Assembly: GCA_002286715.1 (NCBI GenBank)
Contig: NSJX01000048.1
Span: forward strand, 12,993 to 76,992
Direction of reading: 5' to 3'
DNA: 64,000 nt
Source of the DNA: Dentipellis sp. KUC8613
Taxonomy: Eukaryota; Basidiomycota; Agaricomycetes; Russulales; Hericiaceae
Each line of letters opens with the position of its first letter. Position 1 is the stretch's first letter. This document shows, piece after piece, positions 11,111 through 21,697 of this stretch. Position numbers and translations under genes: made by a program. Under the pieces are notes generated by a model that was not told where the DNA came from, did not search any database, and worked only from the letters and a program-made list of their open reading frames with translations.

Positions 11111-11680
11111 AGAGCCTGTTGTCCATCCCGCCTTGTCTTTCTGCGCCCTGTCTGTGCGCGCGCTCTGGGTGCAGACTCAGCGGCAGTGTGCTCGACCCTC
11201 GCAGCGGCACAAATAGATACCTTGCGGCACACTGATCCGAGGTTGCTCCATGACCCAGGTCATTTGCCTGGGTTCCAAATTTTTTGCTTTTGAGGGTCAG
11301 CGCCTGCTGCCCCGATTGCGCACTCTGCCAGTGGCGGACGGCGGGCATGACCCCCTCAGGTTGTAGCCTCTTTTCGACTGCTCAGTCAGCAGCTGGACAG
11401 TTCCGAGTCATATTTTCAGCGTCATGGTGCATCCTGTTGGAGCGTATGTTCGGTGCCCATGGCCCCCTGTCGATGATTGTGAGCTCGCTCGTGCTCTCAT
11501 TTCTCGAACGGCTTTGCAATTGCTCATGGAACCGGATCCGGAGCGGCTGGAGCTCCTTTGCAGGAATGCATTTACCCCGTTGGTTCTTGCTGATGTTATC
11601 TACCGGTACGCACAACGGTCTGTGTTACGCGCGCACGGGCTCGTGCGATGCTCATTTGTCGACTGAGTGAATGTTATAAT
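11111..11680 (-). pseudogene. zinc-finger family relic F (truncated)
   Basis: Minus-strand fragment containing the end of the Pro-rich exon (IPAEELQPLRIRFHEQ, near 11570-11500) and the start of the last exon (DQCAARYLFVPLRGSS and RAQTGRRK, near 11240-11130). The zinc fingers are absent. The frame is broken and the sequence switches near 11110 into the middle of relic E. It looks like the product of a deletion between two array copies. Confidence 0.55.
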
Positions 11681-12098
11681 AAATGTTGAACGTCGGCGCG
11701 TGGGATTGAAAGTCGCACTGAGCTAGTAGCGCGCGTGTCTCAGGCTATGTGGCCTTTCGCCGAGTCGCAACACGAGCACAAGGACGCTATCGCTATCCAT
11801 CGGCGATTCATAGCTATGTCGACTTCAGACGTTCGAACTTGGCATCCATGCATAGTAATGTACAAATAGAAATAGTCATCCGAGTCGGACTGCACAACGA
11901 GACAGAATAGGATAGGATATGAAAGCATAGCATAGCAAACGAACGGCACGCGAAACGAAGCATCAAATCGAACCCACAGCTAGATAAACTACTACTTAGA
12001 TCGCACGTATATCCGCCACCCTCCTCCAACGTTCACCGTAGCCTTCAACTGCCTTCCGACGATGTCCAACGACCATCCTATGCGCGCGGCGGAAACGC
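11681..12098. other. intergenic stretch between zinc-finger array and P450
   Basis: No supportable gene. It contains the probable 3' region of the P450 gene on the minus strand. Confidence 0.5.
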
Positions 12099-15000
12099 TC
12101 AAACGCTCTCCGTCTCCGCAGCCGGCGCCTCCTCCATCCGGACCCACAGGCCCTCCTGTACCCAAAAAACCGCATCAGCACCCCGCTTCCAACCCACGAA
12201 AAACGCCCACACCACGAAAAACGCCCACACCACACACAAAAAAAAAGAACTACACCACGAAAAAACGCCCACACCCCCNNNNNNNNNNNNNNNNNNNNNN
12301 NNNNNNNNNNNNNNNNAAAAAAAAAAAGAGAGCACGACCAACTCACCGCAGCATACATAGTCAAATGGCTCCTCGGCCACACCTTCTCGACGGCCGCGCG
12401 CCCGCCGAGCGCGGCCCACGCGCGCGGCGGGTGCGACGCGGCGGGCTGCGCGTCGGGCGCGAGCGCGACGCCCGAGAAGGCCTGCAGGAGCCGCGTGAGC
12501 ATGAAGGAGACCTCGTTGTAGGCGAACTGGGCGTGGTGGCGGCGAGCGGGGGAGGAGCGGTGGGTGGGAGGAGCGGTGGGAGGAGAGGTGTGGCGGGCGA
12601 TCGCGCGAGCCGCGAAGGCGCAAGTGGCAAGTGGGTGGGAGGTGTTTGGGCCGGCGTGCGGCGGAGATGGTGGGGGATTGGAGAGGGGACGTTGGGGAAG
12701 AGGACGAGTTAGTGGGGGAGAACAAGGGAAGGGGAAAGAAAACCCCGCACCTGCTGCCCGAGACAGATCCGCGGGCCGGCGTTGAAGGGGACGAAGATGA
12801 ACGGGTTGGGCGTGAGGTACTTGCCGAGGCGCGCGTCGAGGAAGCGGTCTGGGTCGAACTCGAGGGCTGTGCGCCGCGAGTCGTGGTAGTTCCACGTCGA
12901 AATCACGTCCACGCCAAACGCCCAACCAAACCAAACCAACCCGCACCCGCACGAGAGCCCCAGCAAAATAAGAAAAAAAGGACATATATATGAGCGGGGC
13001 GCAGAGAAACGCGAGGGAGGGAGGGAGGGGAGACACGCACCATCCGGCCCCCACAGGTCCTTCCTGCGGTGCATCATAAACACCGAGTACACGCAGCGCG
13101 TGCCGGCGGGGACGAAGAAGGGCGGCCGGCCGGGCACCTTGGACGGCCAGACGGTGTCGCGGATCGCGGTGCGCGTGTTGAAGGGCACGGGCGGGAAGAG
13201 GCGCAGCGTCTCTGGTGCGCAGGGTCATGATCAGCGTTCGGTGTCCGGAGTCCGAGTGAAGCACAGGTGATGTAGAGAGCGGGCGGGCGGGCGGCGCTGG
13301 ATGCCACAGCTCCGAATTTTGTCGACGCTCTCGGCTGCGGAGAATTCCCCCGGGCGGATGATCCGGGGCTGGAGACCCCCTCCCCGCCCCCTGTGTATCG
13401 CTTGCGTCACGCGGACAGGGACGCCGTTATCGTGCATTCGTCGGGCACCGCGGGGGAGGAAAGAGGTAGGGCAGGGAGGGAAGGGGAGGAGAAAGGAAGG
13501 GAAGGGGAGGAGAAAGGAAGGGAAGGGCAGGGAGAGGAGGGTAGGGAAAGAAAGACACACCGTTAATGACAGCCCGCAAATACTTCATCTCGCGCAGCTC
13601 CTCGAGCGTCGGCCCGCGCGCGCTGCCGACCGTGTCGAGGATCTCCGCGCGCAGGCGGCGCAGCACGGCGGGGTGCTGCGAGAGCAGGTACACGCAGAAC
13701 GTGAGCGTCGTCGCCGTCTGGTGGTTTGGCGCCGCGCATTTGACTGTCAGCTCGTGGCTTGCTTGTGGGCGGAAAGAGGGGAGGGGGTGAGGAGGGAGGG
13801 GAATGGGGAAGGGGACGCACCGTGTCGCGCCCCGCGAGCATGATGTTGAGCGTCTCGTCCTTGATGATCTTGTAATCTGCCCCCATCTCCCAATCAGCCC
13901 CAGTCCTCCCTTCCGCCCTTGAACCCAACCCGAAAAGAGCCAAAACACGCACCATCCGTAATCCTAACCAAATGCTCCAACAAGCTCTCCCCCTCCTCCC
14001 CCTCCCCCTCTTTCTCCCCGTCCCCATCCTTACTCCCTCCAACCCCTGCACCTCCCGCCCCAGCCCCACCACCACGCGCGCGAATCGCGCCCTCGATCAA
14101 CGGCCTTAAAAACGCATCAATCGGGCCCATATGCGCGCCGACCGCGTCGCGCCGCATCTCGCGCAGCGGCCAGAGCGCGCCGTAGCGCCCGCGCTCGGAG
14201 CTCGCCTTTTGCGCGTCCGCGAAGGCGCGCACGAAGAGGTTGGCCGGGTGCGTGGAGGAGGGGTCTGCGTGCGGGGAGTTAGGGGAGTTAGGAGAGGCGG
14301 AGGTGGTGGTGGTGGTGGTGGTGGAGGCAGGATAGGGCAGGCCGGCGTCGAGCGAGTGGATGTCGCGCCCGAAGAGGAACTCGGTGGCCGAGTCGAGGGT
14401 GAAGCGCGCGACGAGGTCCTGCGGGTGTGCATGCGTGAGCTTGGAGCGTGTCGTGTTCCGTAGAAGACCAGGGGACACGGGACACGGGGGACACGGGGGA
14501 CGAGGAGGAGGAAAAACGGGGAGCAGGAGGAGCGCACCTGGAAATCGAGCGCATGCCCCGCGCGCAGCCGCGCGCGCGCCTGCGCGATCGCGTCCTCCGC
14601 GTGCCGGTTGAAGATGTCGAAGTGCGAGATGCGGTCGCGCGAGAAGTACGGGCGCGTGATGCCGCGGTGGAACCTGCGTGTCGCCATCGTCACCTTCCCT
14701 CTGCTGCGCTGCATTCTGAAGAGGGGAGGACTTACTTCCACATTTCGCCTGTGGGCAGGAGAAGGGGGGTAAGGGAGGGGTAAGAGGAGGAGGAGGGAAA
14801 AGAGGGTAGGGCGTACCGTCCGAGTTGAAGACGCCGGTACCGAGGAGGGTGCCTTGTTGTTTCTGGAAGGAGGGGCCTGGGGTTTGGTGAGTATATGCGC
14901 TATATATGCGCGGTATATGCACACGCCGGCGCGCAACGCACCTTTCTCGAAATTGGCAAAGTCCGTCGCGAGGATGGCCTACAGCACGCCACGGTCAGAA

Positions 15001-15601
15001 CTATACTGCGCTGAAACGCACACGACCGAAAAAGAAGAGGAGAGCATACATACCTTGATATACTCCGGCTCAGTCGTGATGATCTACATTCGGAGCATGA
15101 TCAGTCCATATATGCGCCCAAACCACAAACGCAACGCAACGCGACGCACCCGATGCTCAAAATTGCCATACAGCGTATACGTCTCGCCCAATTGCCTAGT
15201 GTACATCGCGATCCTCTCACCTAAGTAGTACACCCATTCCCATCAGCCCCAGCCCCAGCCCCCCCACACACACACGGACACGCACCAATATACTGCGTCT
15301 TCGCGCCGCGCGTCATCGCGAGAATGACATCCATGCCGCCGGGCCAGCGGTACGGCACGACGGGCGGCAGCACGGCGCCGCGCATGGCGGCGCGCGCGCG
15401 CTGCGCGTACCCGCGCACGGTCGCGGAGACGGGGAGCGCGAGCACGGAGAGCGCGAGGATCGTGAGGAGCTGGACCGGGAGCGAGAGGCGGCGCGCGGGC
15501 GGGAGGAGGAGGTTGAGCGCGGTGAGCGCGGTGAGGGACGCGGTGAGGAGCGGGAGGAGGCGCGTGAGGAGGAACGCGGGGCCCGGGGCGAGCGTCGGCA
15601 T
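12099..15601 (-). CDS. cytochrome P450 monooxygenase, CYP63-like
   Basis: Heme-thiolate oxygenase, probably ER-bound, of the CYP52/CYP63 type that hydroxylates hydrocarbons or xenobiotics; substrate unknown. Fourteen exons on the minus strand: 15601-15286, 15220-15150, 15083-15054, 14978-14942, 14876-14817, 14748-14736 (13 nt), 14673-14538, 14418-13953, 13876-13821, 13717-13561, 13211-13041, 12866-12751, 12526-12347, 12155-12099; 621 aa, all phases closing. A hydrophobic N terminus serves as anchor. The I-helix is AGRDTT (391-396), the K-helix ETLR (448-451), and the heme loop [10 protein letters not shown] has Cys539. Exon 8 carries two low-complexity inserts, a Thr run with Ser/Pro repeats and a Gly/Glu-rich stretch, making the protein longer than most. 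The last intron spans an assembly gap; exons on both sides fit. Confidence 0.9.
12194..12278. repeat. short tandem repeat beside gap
   Basis: At least three imperfect copies of a roughly 17-base unit CACGAAAAACGCCCACAC before the run of N. Lies within the last P450 intron. Confidence 0.7.
12279..12316. other. assembly gap (38 N)
   Basis: Run of 38 unknown bases inside the last P450 intron (12346-12156). Bases next to it consist of a short tandem repeat (ACGAAAAACGCCCACACC type) and a poly(A) run, the likely reason the assembly broke. True gap length is unknown. Confidence 0.98.
13440..13556. repeat. purine-rich repeat in P450 intron
   Basis: Repeated GGAAGGGGAGGAGAAA units on the plus strand, so a pyrimidine tract in the transcript. 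It lies in the long intron 13560-13212 between the K-helix exons. Confidence 0.7.
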
Positions 15602-15700
15602 TCTGTGTGCTTGGACTTGGACTTGTGCTTGTGCTTGGACTTGGGGTTGAAGGAGTGGGAAGAGATGAATTGGATAGGGAGCGATTGGGCGTGGTGCTTC

Positions 15701-15707
15701 TTATATA
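15701..15707 (-). promoter_or_regulatory. TATA box of the P450 gene
   Basis: Minus-strand TATATAA about 100 bases before the P450 ATG at 15601. Confidence 0.6.
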
Positions 15708-17080
15708 GAGCGTATGAAAAGGAGGGCTGGTGACTGGTGCCGATGGCCGGACGAGTATACGGACGCGCTCTGGGCGCACGACGACGCTGCGCTCAGCTTC
15801 CGCAGCAAACTAAGCAATGATAATTTGCCGGCCCCGCGCCGTGCCTGAGCCTGATCTCTGCAAATCGCTCTGTGAGTGTGACGCCATCACATGCACATGT
15901 ACAGTCCCCGCGCATACGCATCCTCTCGGCCCCATCTCCTCGCTCGACAGACTGCTCCTGCAAAGCAGCCTGGATCACATGCGCGATAGGGAGACGCAGG
16001 GCCAGACACTGGAGAGGGGCAGGGCACGCGCGACGACGACGCCCATGACCAGCCGCGGGATCTCAGATCGGGGAGAAGCCCTCTTTTGGCCAACGGAGGC
16101 ACAGCTCCCGACGGACGTGCAGCCGGCCCGTCATCCTCTCCCTTGCACCCTGCTTCGCAATCATGATTCACAGGGTCTCTTCTCAAGGGTCTTCTTCAAT
16201 GCAGGGATACCGAGATCGCGAAATGACATGGGCAGGTCGTGGAAGTGTCATCAATGCGCGCGATATCGTTGGGTTGTGTCTCGGAAAGGAAACCCCAGTA
16301 GAAAGCGGAGGCGCGGTATCTCGCGCGCCGCGGCAGCTGCGTCTCCTTTGCCAGATATCGATCCCGCGGGCCGTCATATGCTTACGACGAGCCATCACAT
16401 AAACCAAACATCGACTCGACGTCCGCCATGAATCGACGTCTTCTCAGGAATCGGCCATCGGCCATTCGTTCCTTCTACCCGCACGTATACGTGAATGCGA
16501 GGCCAAGTGTACTACTGGTTCCGCAGCAGAGGGTGCTCGTGTCCTGCGATGGACCGCATGCAGATCACACGCGCAGCTAGTAATGAGGCTTGTACGCTAG
16601 GCTTTGCGCTCGATAAGCTGCCGTTTTGATGCGGCGTGTCAACGAGTATTAGAATATCGTGCGTTCTTTCTTTTACCTACATGCTATCTTTCAGGTTCTT
16701 AGTCAAGGAGTCATAGATGCGCTCGGTTATGCATACGATGCAAGGCCGTCCTTGCCTTCAACTGAACCCCACCGCTGAACTTAAGCGCCACCCTCCCGGT
16801 TCCACCCGCTCCCCAAACAATCAAACCCTGCGCAACTAGGAAACCTTTCATCTACTTACAAGAGGCGCCATACTAGTACGCGCGCATGGTTTCACGTCGC
16901 TGCCCGCCGCGCGCAGCAAGAGCCTGGATTATCCTCAATGTCCGCGTCTTCGATTTTTCGCCCCGCACAAATATTGGAAACTCACGTCGCCGCGCGCACT
17001 GATCCTCGCCAGTATTCGACCGTTCCTCGGCCCGCAGCTCGCTCCTGACCCCCGGCCTAAGCTGCGCTAAATGCGAGATG
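15708..17080. other. intergenic stretch upstream of P450
   Basis: A plus-strand open frame at 15817-16431 has no recognisable domain, is GC-driven and lacks a promoter signal, so it is not called. Nothing else supportable was seen. Confidence 0.5.
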
Positions 17081-17092
17081 TATAAGTACCCG
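17081..17092 (+). promoter_or_regulatory. TATA box, hydrophobic-protein gene 1
   Basis: TATAAGTACCCG, 53 bases before the ATG at 17145. The longer string GCGAGATG-TATAAGTACCCG (17073-17092) is identical before gene 2. Confidence 0.6.
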
Positions 17093-17144
17093 CTGGCACC
17101 CCGATCCTTCTCAGGCCCGGACTTACGAGTACGCGTTCGACGAG

Positions 17145-17754
17145 ATGACGCCGAGACGCAAGGTACGCACTCCCCCCAACTCTCCCACTCTCCCACTCTC
17201 CCACTCTCCCACTCCTCCCCAACTGCAAGCCGTCCACTGATACAGTACCTCCCCACCAGCCTGCAACCGCCGCACACGCTCTGATCTCCCCCGCCCCCAC
17301 CATGTCCCCGCATATACAATCCGGCGAGCGCACCACCAGCAGTACCAGCACGCCCCGGCGCCGCACCGCGCCACATGGACACCACACGCACACTCACACT
17401 CACAACGCCCCACCTCACCGGCACCGGCGCCTTTCCACCCGAACACAAACACAAACACAAACACAACCCGAACTCGAACTCGAACTTGAAAGCGAAGCCG
17501 AACTCGAACTCGTGACGCCGGAAGCACTCCTCGCCGCGCTCTCCCTCGCCGTGCTGTCCGTCGGCGCCGTAACCTTGTTCGCGCTTGTTGTCGGCCTGGT
17601 CGTTGTTGTTATCGTTGGTATGTGTGTGGGTGTGGGTGTCGGTGTCGTGATTGTTGTTGGGTGTGCGGGCGTGGGCGTTGTGGGACTGGGTGCTCGGGTG
17701 GTGTGGTGTGTGCGGTCGTTGGGGGTTTTGATTTTGGGGGGTGTGAGTTCTTAG
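17145..17754 (+). CDS. small hydrophobic membrane protein, micro-exon family member 1
   Basis: Unknown family. Exon 1 is 17145-17162 (six codons, MTPRRK); a 97-nt intron with branch site CTGAT ends at CCACCAG; exon 2 is 17260-17754; 170 aa. The joined frame has no stop. After the basic micro-exon peptide comes a polar region with a His-rich segment (HHTHTHTHNAPPHRHRR) and a Gln/Thr then Glu/Leu repeat. From about residue 100 an almost unbroken hydrophobic tract of some 60 residues follows, rich in Val and Gly. A tract this long could form a membrane hairpin as in oleosin- or reticulon-like proteins; that is inference. It is the first of five similarly built genes in tandem. The intron contains a CTCCCA tandem repeat (17175-17215). 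Confidence 0.65.
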
Positions 17755-18179
17755 GGTTTGATTGGTGGTTGAGGAGTGGAGGAGGAGGCGGGAAGGGGGA
17801 AGTGAGGAGACTCGAACTTCACGTCCTTCAACCCGAATTTTTCATCCGTGTCCGGCGATTGTACCGAGCGCTCTGCCCGTGCAATGTACTCTAGATCTCT
17901 CTCGAAGACTTCAAAACTGGGAAGCAGAACGCCGTTCACACAACGCGGCTTCCGACGTCGGTTCACATCCAGTCGGTTCATTGAGTAGTCTGCCAATTTC
18001 CCTTCTAGGCGCTCTATACGTATACGTATGCATACCGGTATTCCCTCGACAGCTGACGACTTAATGACCGGCTGCGGGACGATACGGGGAATGGGCTCCA
18101 CAGAAACGGCTGCGCCTCTGCACGCAGATCCTGCCAGTGGCCTATATTCTTCGGCTTCCGAGTGGTTGATCGCGAGATG
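17755..18179. other. intergenic stretch between hydrophobic-protein genes 1 and 2
   Basis: Promoter-proximal DNA of gene 2; no other gene supported. Confidence 0.5.
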
Positions 18180-18191
18180 TATAAGTACCCG
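18180..18191 (+). promoter_or_regulatory. TATA box, hydrophobic-protein gene 2
   Basis: TATAAGTACCCG preceded by GCGAGATG, the same string as before gene 1, 72 bases before the ATG at 18263. Confidence 0.6.
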
Positions 18192-18262
18192 ATACCCGAC
18201 ACTTCAATCTCACAGTCTCGTTACAGCCTAAGGCCTAAGGGTTTATCGAATATCCAGACGAG

Positions 18263-18655
18263 ATGCTGCGCCGCAAGCTTAAGGTACGCACCCCATCTCC
18301 ATCCATCCCTCCTGCCATCTTCGTATATACAACAGCTCAGCTGATAGATACCTCCATGCCCCAGGATGCCACCGTGGCCGCGTACGAGCATGGGCACAAC
18401 AGCGATCTCACCTACTACAACCGCAACTACAACTACAACCACAACCGCAACGTCCAATCCTACACACTGGCACACTTCAGCTTCGCACCCGGCCCAGCAC
18501 TCCCCGGTATAAGCGCGCACCACCACCTGTTCCTCGTCGCCGCCCTATTCGCGGTCACCGTACTCATCGGTGTGGGTATCTTCGTCGTGTGTGCGTGCGT
18601 CGGCGCGGTGGTGATTGTGGGCGTTGGGGTTTTGGCTGTGAGCAGTCTTTATTAA
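18263..18655 (+). CDS. small hydrophobic membrane protein, micro-exon family member 2
   Basis: Exon 1 18263-18283 (MLRRKLK), intron 18284-18364 with a CTGAT branch site and CCCCAG acceptor, exon 2 18365-18655; 103 aa. The intron is a multiple of three without a stop, so a continuous frame also exists; the splice model is preferred because it matches gene 1. The middle of the protein has an Asn/Tyr-rich stretch (YYNRNYNYNHNRN). The C-terminal 45 residues are strongly hydrophobic (LFLVAALFAVTVLIGVGIF and on), again Val/Gly-rich, ending SSLY. Function unknown; membrane association is predicted from composition only. Same promoter string and architecture as gene 1. Confidence 0.6.
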   Translation: MLRRKLKVRTPSPSIPPAIFVYTTAQLIDTSMPQDATVAAYEHGHNSDLTYYNRNYNYNHNRNVQSYTLAHFSFAPGPALPGISAHHHLFLVAALFAVTVLIGVGIFVVCACVGAVVIVGVGVLAVSSLY

Positions 18656-19078
18656 TAAATGAGGCTGGATGCTTGGTTCATGTTGAAGTTGTTGGCTGGG
18701 GTGTGGTTGGCGCGGAGGGAGGGGGGGAGGCGGGGAGGCGGGGAGGGGGGATGCTCGTGGTTCGTGGTTCGTGATTTTCGGTTCGGTTGGCGCAGTATAG
18801 TCGCGACCGAGCGACATGATTCCCGGCCGGCTGTCCAGCGTGATGTTTATCTTGGAACTCGAAGATGCATCAGTGCTTACGGCGAGGTCGGATGCGGGCA
18901 TACAGAGAGGGGGTCCATCCATTCATTCGAAGCAAGCCACTTCTGTGGGGTGGATTTTCTGCATATGTACAGTAAGTCGTTGGCTCATCCCGGGTCTCAG
19001 ATGAAGTACTGAAAGCTACTTTGCTGATACCATATTCACCACCGCACACTCAGCTTCTATTCGTGCGTGACCACTGCC
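18656..19078. other. intergenic stretch after hydrophobic-protein gene 2
   Basis: Holds a G-rich low-complexity block (18715-18750). No gene supported. Confidence 0.5.
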
Positions 19079-19270
19079 ATGTCAACTCATCCAACTCCCA
19101 ATATCGGAATCACCGTACGTACACATCCCAATATTCTCATGACACCTACCCTAACAAGGCGATAAAAAGGAAATCCACATCCCTCCCTGCTCAGACTGCA
19201 CGGCGTCTTCGCTGTCAACCGAAGCTCATCGAAGTCAAACCCGGTGCCGGTGATCAGCCAATTTCGCGAC
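19079..19270 (+). pseudogene. possible degenerate micro-exon family copy
   Basis: An ATG at 19079 opens a short frame (MSTHPTPNIGIT) followed by GTACGTACACATCCCA, which resembles the start of the gene 3 intron (GTACGTATACGTCCCA), then a CCTAACAAG branch-like site. No hydrophobic exon follows before gene 3. It may be a truncated family member or chance similarity. Confidence 0.25.
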
Positions 19271-19403
19271 GAAGACCATGACATGGACAGGCGGGAGGTG
19301 CAGATGGATGCCGCAGCACGCCAGCCTCGGTGCTGTCCAAGAAGCTTTCGAATTCGAAGCGCAAACGTTCTCCACCGCTGCGCGGTCGCCGTGCTCGCAC
19401 GAC

Positions 19404-19415
19404 ATAAATATTCCA
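19404..19415 (+). promoter_or_regulatory. TATA-like box, hydrophobic-protein gene 3
   Basis: ATAAATATTCCA, 59 bases before the ATG at 19474. The identical 12-base string precedes gene 4. Confidence 0.55.
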
Positions 19416-19473
19416 TCCCCCGCAGCTGCGCCTGTATCTGCAACTCCATACATCGCAGACACACAACGGAATA

Positions 19474-20264
19474 ATGGGAAAACGCAGCAACGTACGTATA
19501 CGTCCCAGCACTCGCACCAGCTCCATGCGCATCCAGCTTCCAGCATCCCGCTAACCCCAAACACCTACGTACCTCAGAAACACAAAACCCGCGGACAGCC
19601 ACGCGGATACGCACCCATACCCGCCCCCGCCTCCACCCCCGCACGCCCGGGCTTCGACGCGCGCGACGTCGCAATCGAGTACCTCATCTGGACCATCATC
19701 CGCGGCGGGCCTCCAGACGCCTACGCCCCCGACCCAAACACAACCGCAACCACAAACGCAAACACAAATTCAAACCCAAACCACACAAAAACCCTCCTGC
19801 GCCCCCCCGCCCCCGCCCTCCTGCTCCTGCTCCCCCTCTTCTTCCTCCTCCTCTCCTCGCTACCCACACACACCCGCACGCTCGCCCTCGCCCTCGCCCT
19901 CATCCTCGTCCTCTCCTGCGCGCTCGCGTGGCTGCTCACGCGGCCGCCGCAAATCATCCGCGTGCCCGTGCCCATCGCCGTCCCGGTGCCTGTCCCCGAT
20001 GACGGGACGGCGCCCGAGCTCGTGCTCGCTCCTGAGTTTTTGAGGGATGTGTTGGGTGGGGATGAGGATGCTAGTGATATTGCCTGTGGGAGGGAGCGGG
20101 ACGACGGGTATGACCATGAACCCGAGTCAGGTGTTGTTGGGAGTGGATGCGGATATGGATATGGATATGGATATGGGGACGGGAATAACCCAGCTGCGGG
20201 TGGCCTAGGACGCGTCGAGGACGAGGTGTGGAGGTACACTGGTAGGGGAGGCGTAGTGCTCTGA
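19474..20264 (+). CDS. hydrophobic membrane protein, micro-exon family member 3
   Basis: Exon 1 19474-19491 (MGKRSN), intron 19492-19577 with a GCTAAC branch site, exon 2 19578-20264; 234 aa, the longest of the family. A basic, Pro-rich N-terminal part and an Asn/Thr-rich linker lead into two hydrophobic blocks (ALLLLLPLFFLLLSSL and LALALALILVLSCALAWLL) separated by a short polar THTRT turn, which suggests a hairpin or two spans. A PV-repeat (VPVPIAVPVPVP) and an acidic tail with Gly-Tyr repeats (CGYGYGYGYGDG) follow. The tail repeat is a GGATAT microsatellite in the DNA (20150-20177). No known domain recognised. Architecture and promoter link it to genes 1, 2, 4 and 5. Confidence 0.65.
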
Positions 20265-20969
20265 CCGGGCCGGGATGATTGGTCAGGAATTTGGGAGTGA
20301 GTGCGCGGGTGTGCTGGAGCATAGATGTTGGAGGTCGGGATGGTGAAGTCGAGCGGGTATGGGTATGGTGAAATGGAGTGACATGGTTTGGAGTTGCTGG
20401 TGAACTCAGCGAGTATGGTGGGAAGAGGGTGTGCGATGGCCGGTGCTAGCATCGTCGCAGACAGTCAAAATATTACGCATTTTCCGTCTAGTAGCCTGGG
20501 CATATGACACAAGCTTGTGCACGGTTCGCCATCGTCATGACCATGGTCCATGGTGGAACATGCAGAGACAGGCAAGCTAAGGTTGCGCAACCACGATAGC
20601 ATACCCGGAATTGAATAATTCAAGCTCAGCGCAGCGCTAGCGCGACGAGCGCCGAAGCGCCGGCGGCCGCGACTGCGAGCCTGAATTTGCATTCGACCGT
20701 CATGACTACGAACCATAGCATGGTGACTCGACACTCCCAATCGCCGAACAGACGGTAAGCATGCATGCCAACGCAAATTCGGGACTGGGAGCATAGGCCA
20801 GGTCAACGATCGGCGGGCTACGGACGGGCGCTTGTCTCCGCGATCCTCACTGTCAGCCTGAACGGATCCGCACGCCGCCAAAGACGAAGGCACGTCTGCG
20901 AGGATCTGCGCATGCTGCGCACGCTGCGCCACGTGTCTCGCGCTGCCGATCCCGCTCTCTCGGGACACC
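20265..20969. other. intergenic stretch between hydrophobic-protein genes 3 and 4
   Basis: No protein gene supported; the right end is the gene 4 promoter region. Confidence 0.5.
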
Positions 20970-20981
20970 ATAAATATTCCA
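20970..20981 (+). promoter_or_regulatory. TATA-like box, hydrophobic-protein gene 4
   Basis: ATAAATATTCCA, identical to the element before gene 3, 37 bases before the ATG at 21018. Confidence 0.55.
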
Positions 20982-21017
20982 CCTGCGTGCGTCTTATGCG
21001 CTACGGAGGCGAAAACG

Positions 21018-21450
21018 ATGGGAAACCACTATAACGAGGTGCGCGTTTGGCCAGCTCCGCTCGTGCATATACAGCTAGTCTCACACATTTTCTTACATCC
21101 AGCGAGCCTTCGAATTCACGTATCCCAGAGCAGCGGATACCCATTACCAACCGCCTCATCGAGGCACACGCCGCAAAATCTACCCCACCCTCACCCACCT
21201 TCGCACAGCACTCGAAACAACCCAGTTCGCCCTCGTCTTGGCCCTCATCCTGCTAATCTCCACATTCATTTTCTTTGCGCCCGTCGCGCTCGCGCTCCAA
21301 CTGCTCCACCCCGTCGTCCACTTTGCCTCCCGCATACTCGACTTCGTGGCACCCCTCTCCTTCCGCGCGCTCGTGCTGGCTGCCCGCTTCTCCCTGTATC
21401 TCGTGGACTCTCTCTTTTTTGTTGCGGCAATGCTAAACTTTTGTCCCTAG
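21018..21450 (+). CDS. small hydrophobic membrane protein, micro-exon family member 4
   Basis: Exon 1 21018-21038 (MGNHYNE), intron 21039-21102, exon 2 21103-21450; 122 aa. After a short basic/aromatic region, about 75 of the last 80 residues are hydrophobic or small: FALVLALILLISTFIFFAP, a second block around LQLLHPVVHFASRIL, and a third around LVDSLFFVAAML, ending NFCP. Pro residues break the blocks. Lack of charge over so long a stretch argues for a membrane-embedded protein. Function unknown. The micro-exon here is less basic than in genes 1, 2 and 5. Confidence 0.6.
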
Positions 21451-21697
21451 TTACTTACGCTGTGATTCATCAGTGCATTTTTGTCCGGGTCGTAGTGATT
21501 ATACGTATATGAAGAAAGACTTGGTTGCTGGCGCCCGGCATCTACCTGACCTCAACTTCACTCTGACGGGATCCCAATTCAGATGAGATCTATATATCAA
21601 GATATCTGGCATTCATTGGGTTCCCGGAATGCACTGATTGACGCGATAGGCATGCATATATGCGGTAACATGTATTGACAGGCGTGCGTGCTAACAT

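Noticed and set aside
15817..16431. Plus-strand open frame of 204 codons next to the P450 gene
   Set aside because: No domain, no promoter signal, arginine/proline-heavy composition typical of chance frames in GC-rich DNA.
17175..17215. Tandem CTCCCA repeat considered as a CRISPR-like or regulatory array
   Set aside because: Simple microsatellite without spacers, inside an intron of a eukaryotic gene.
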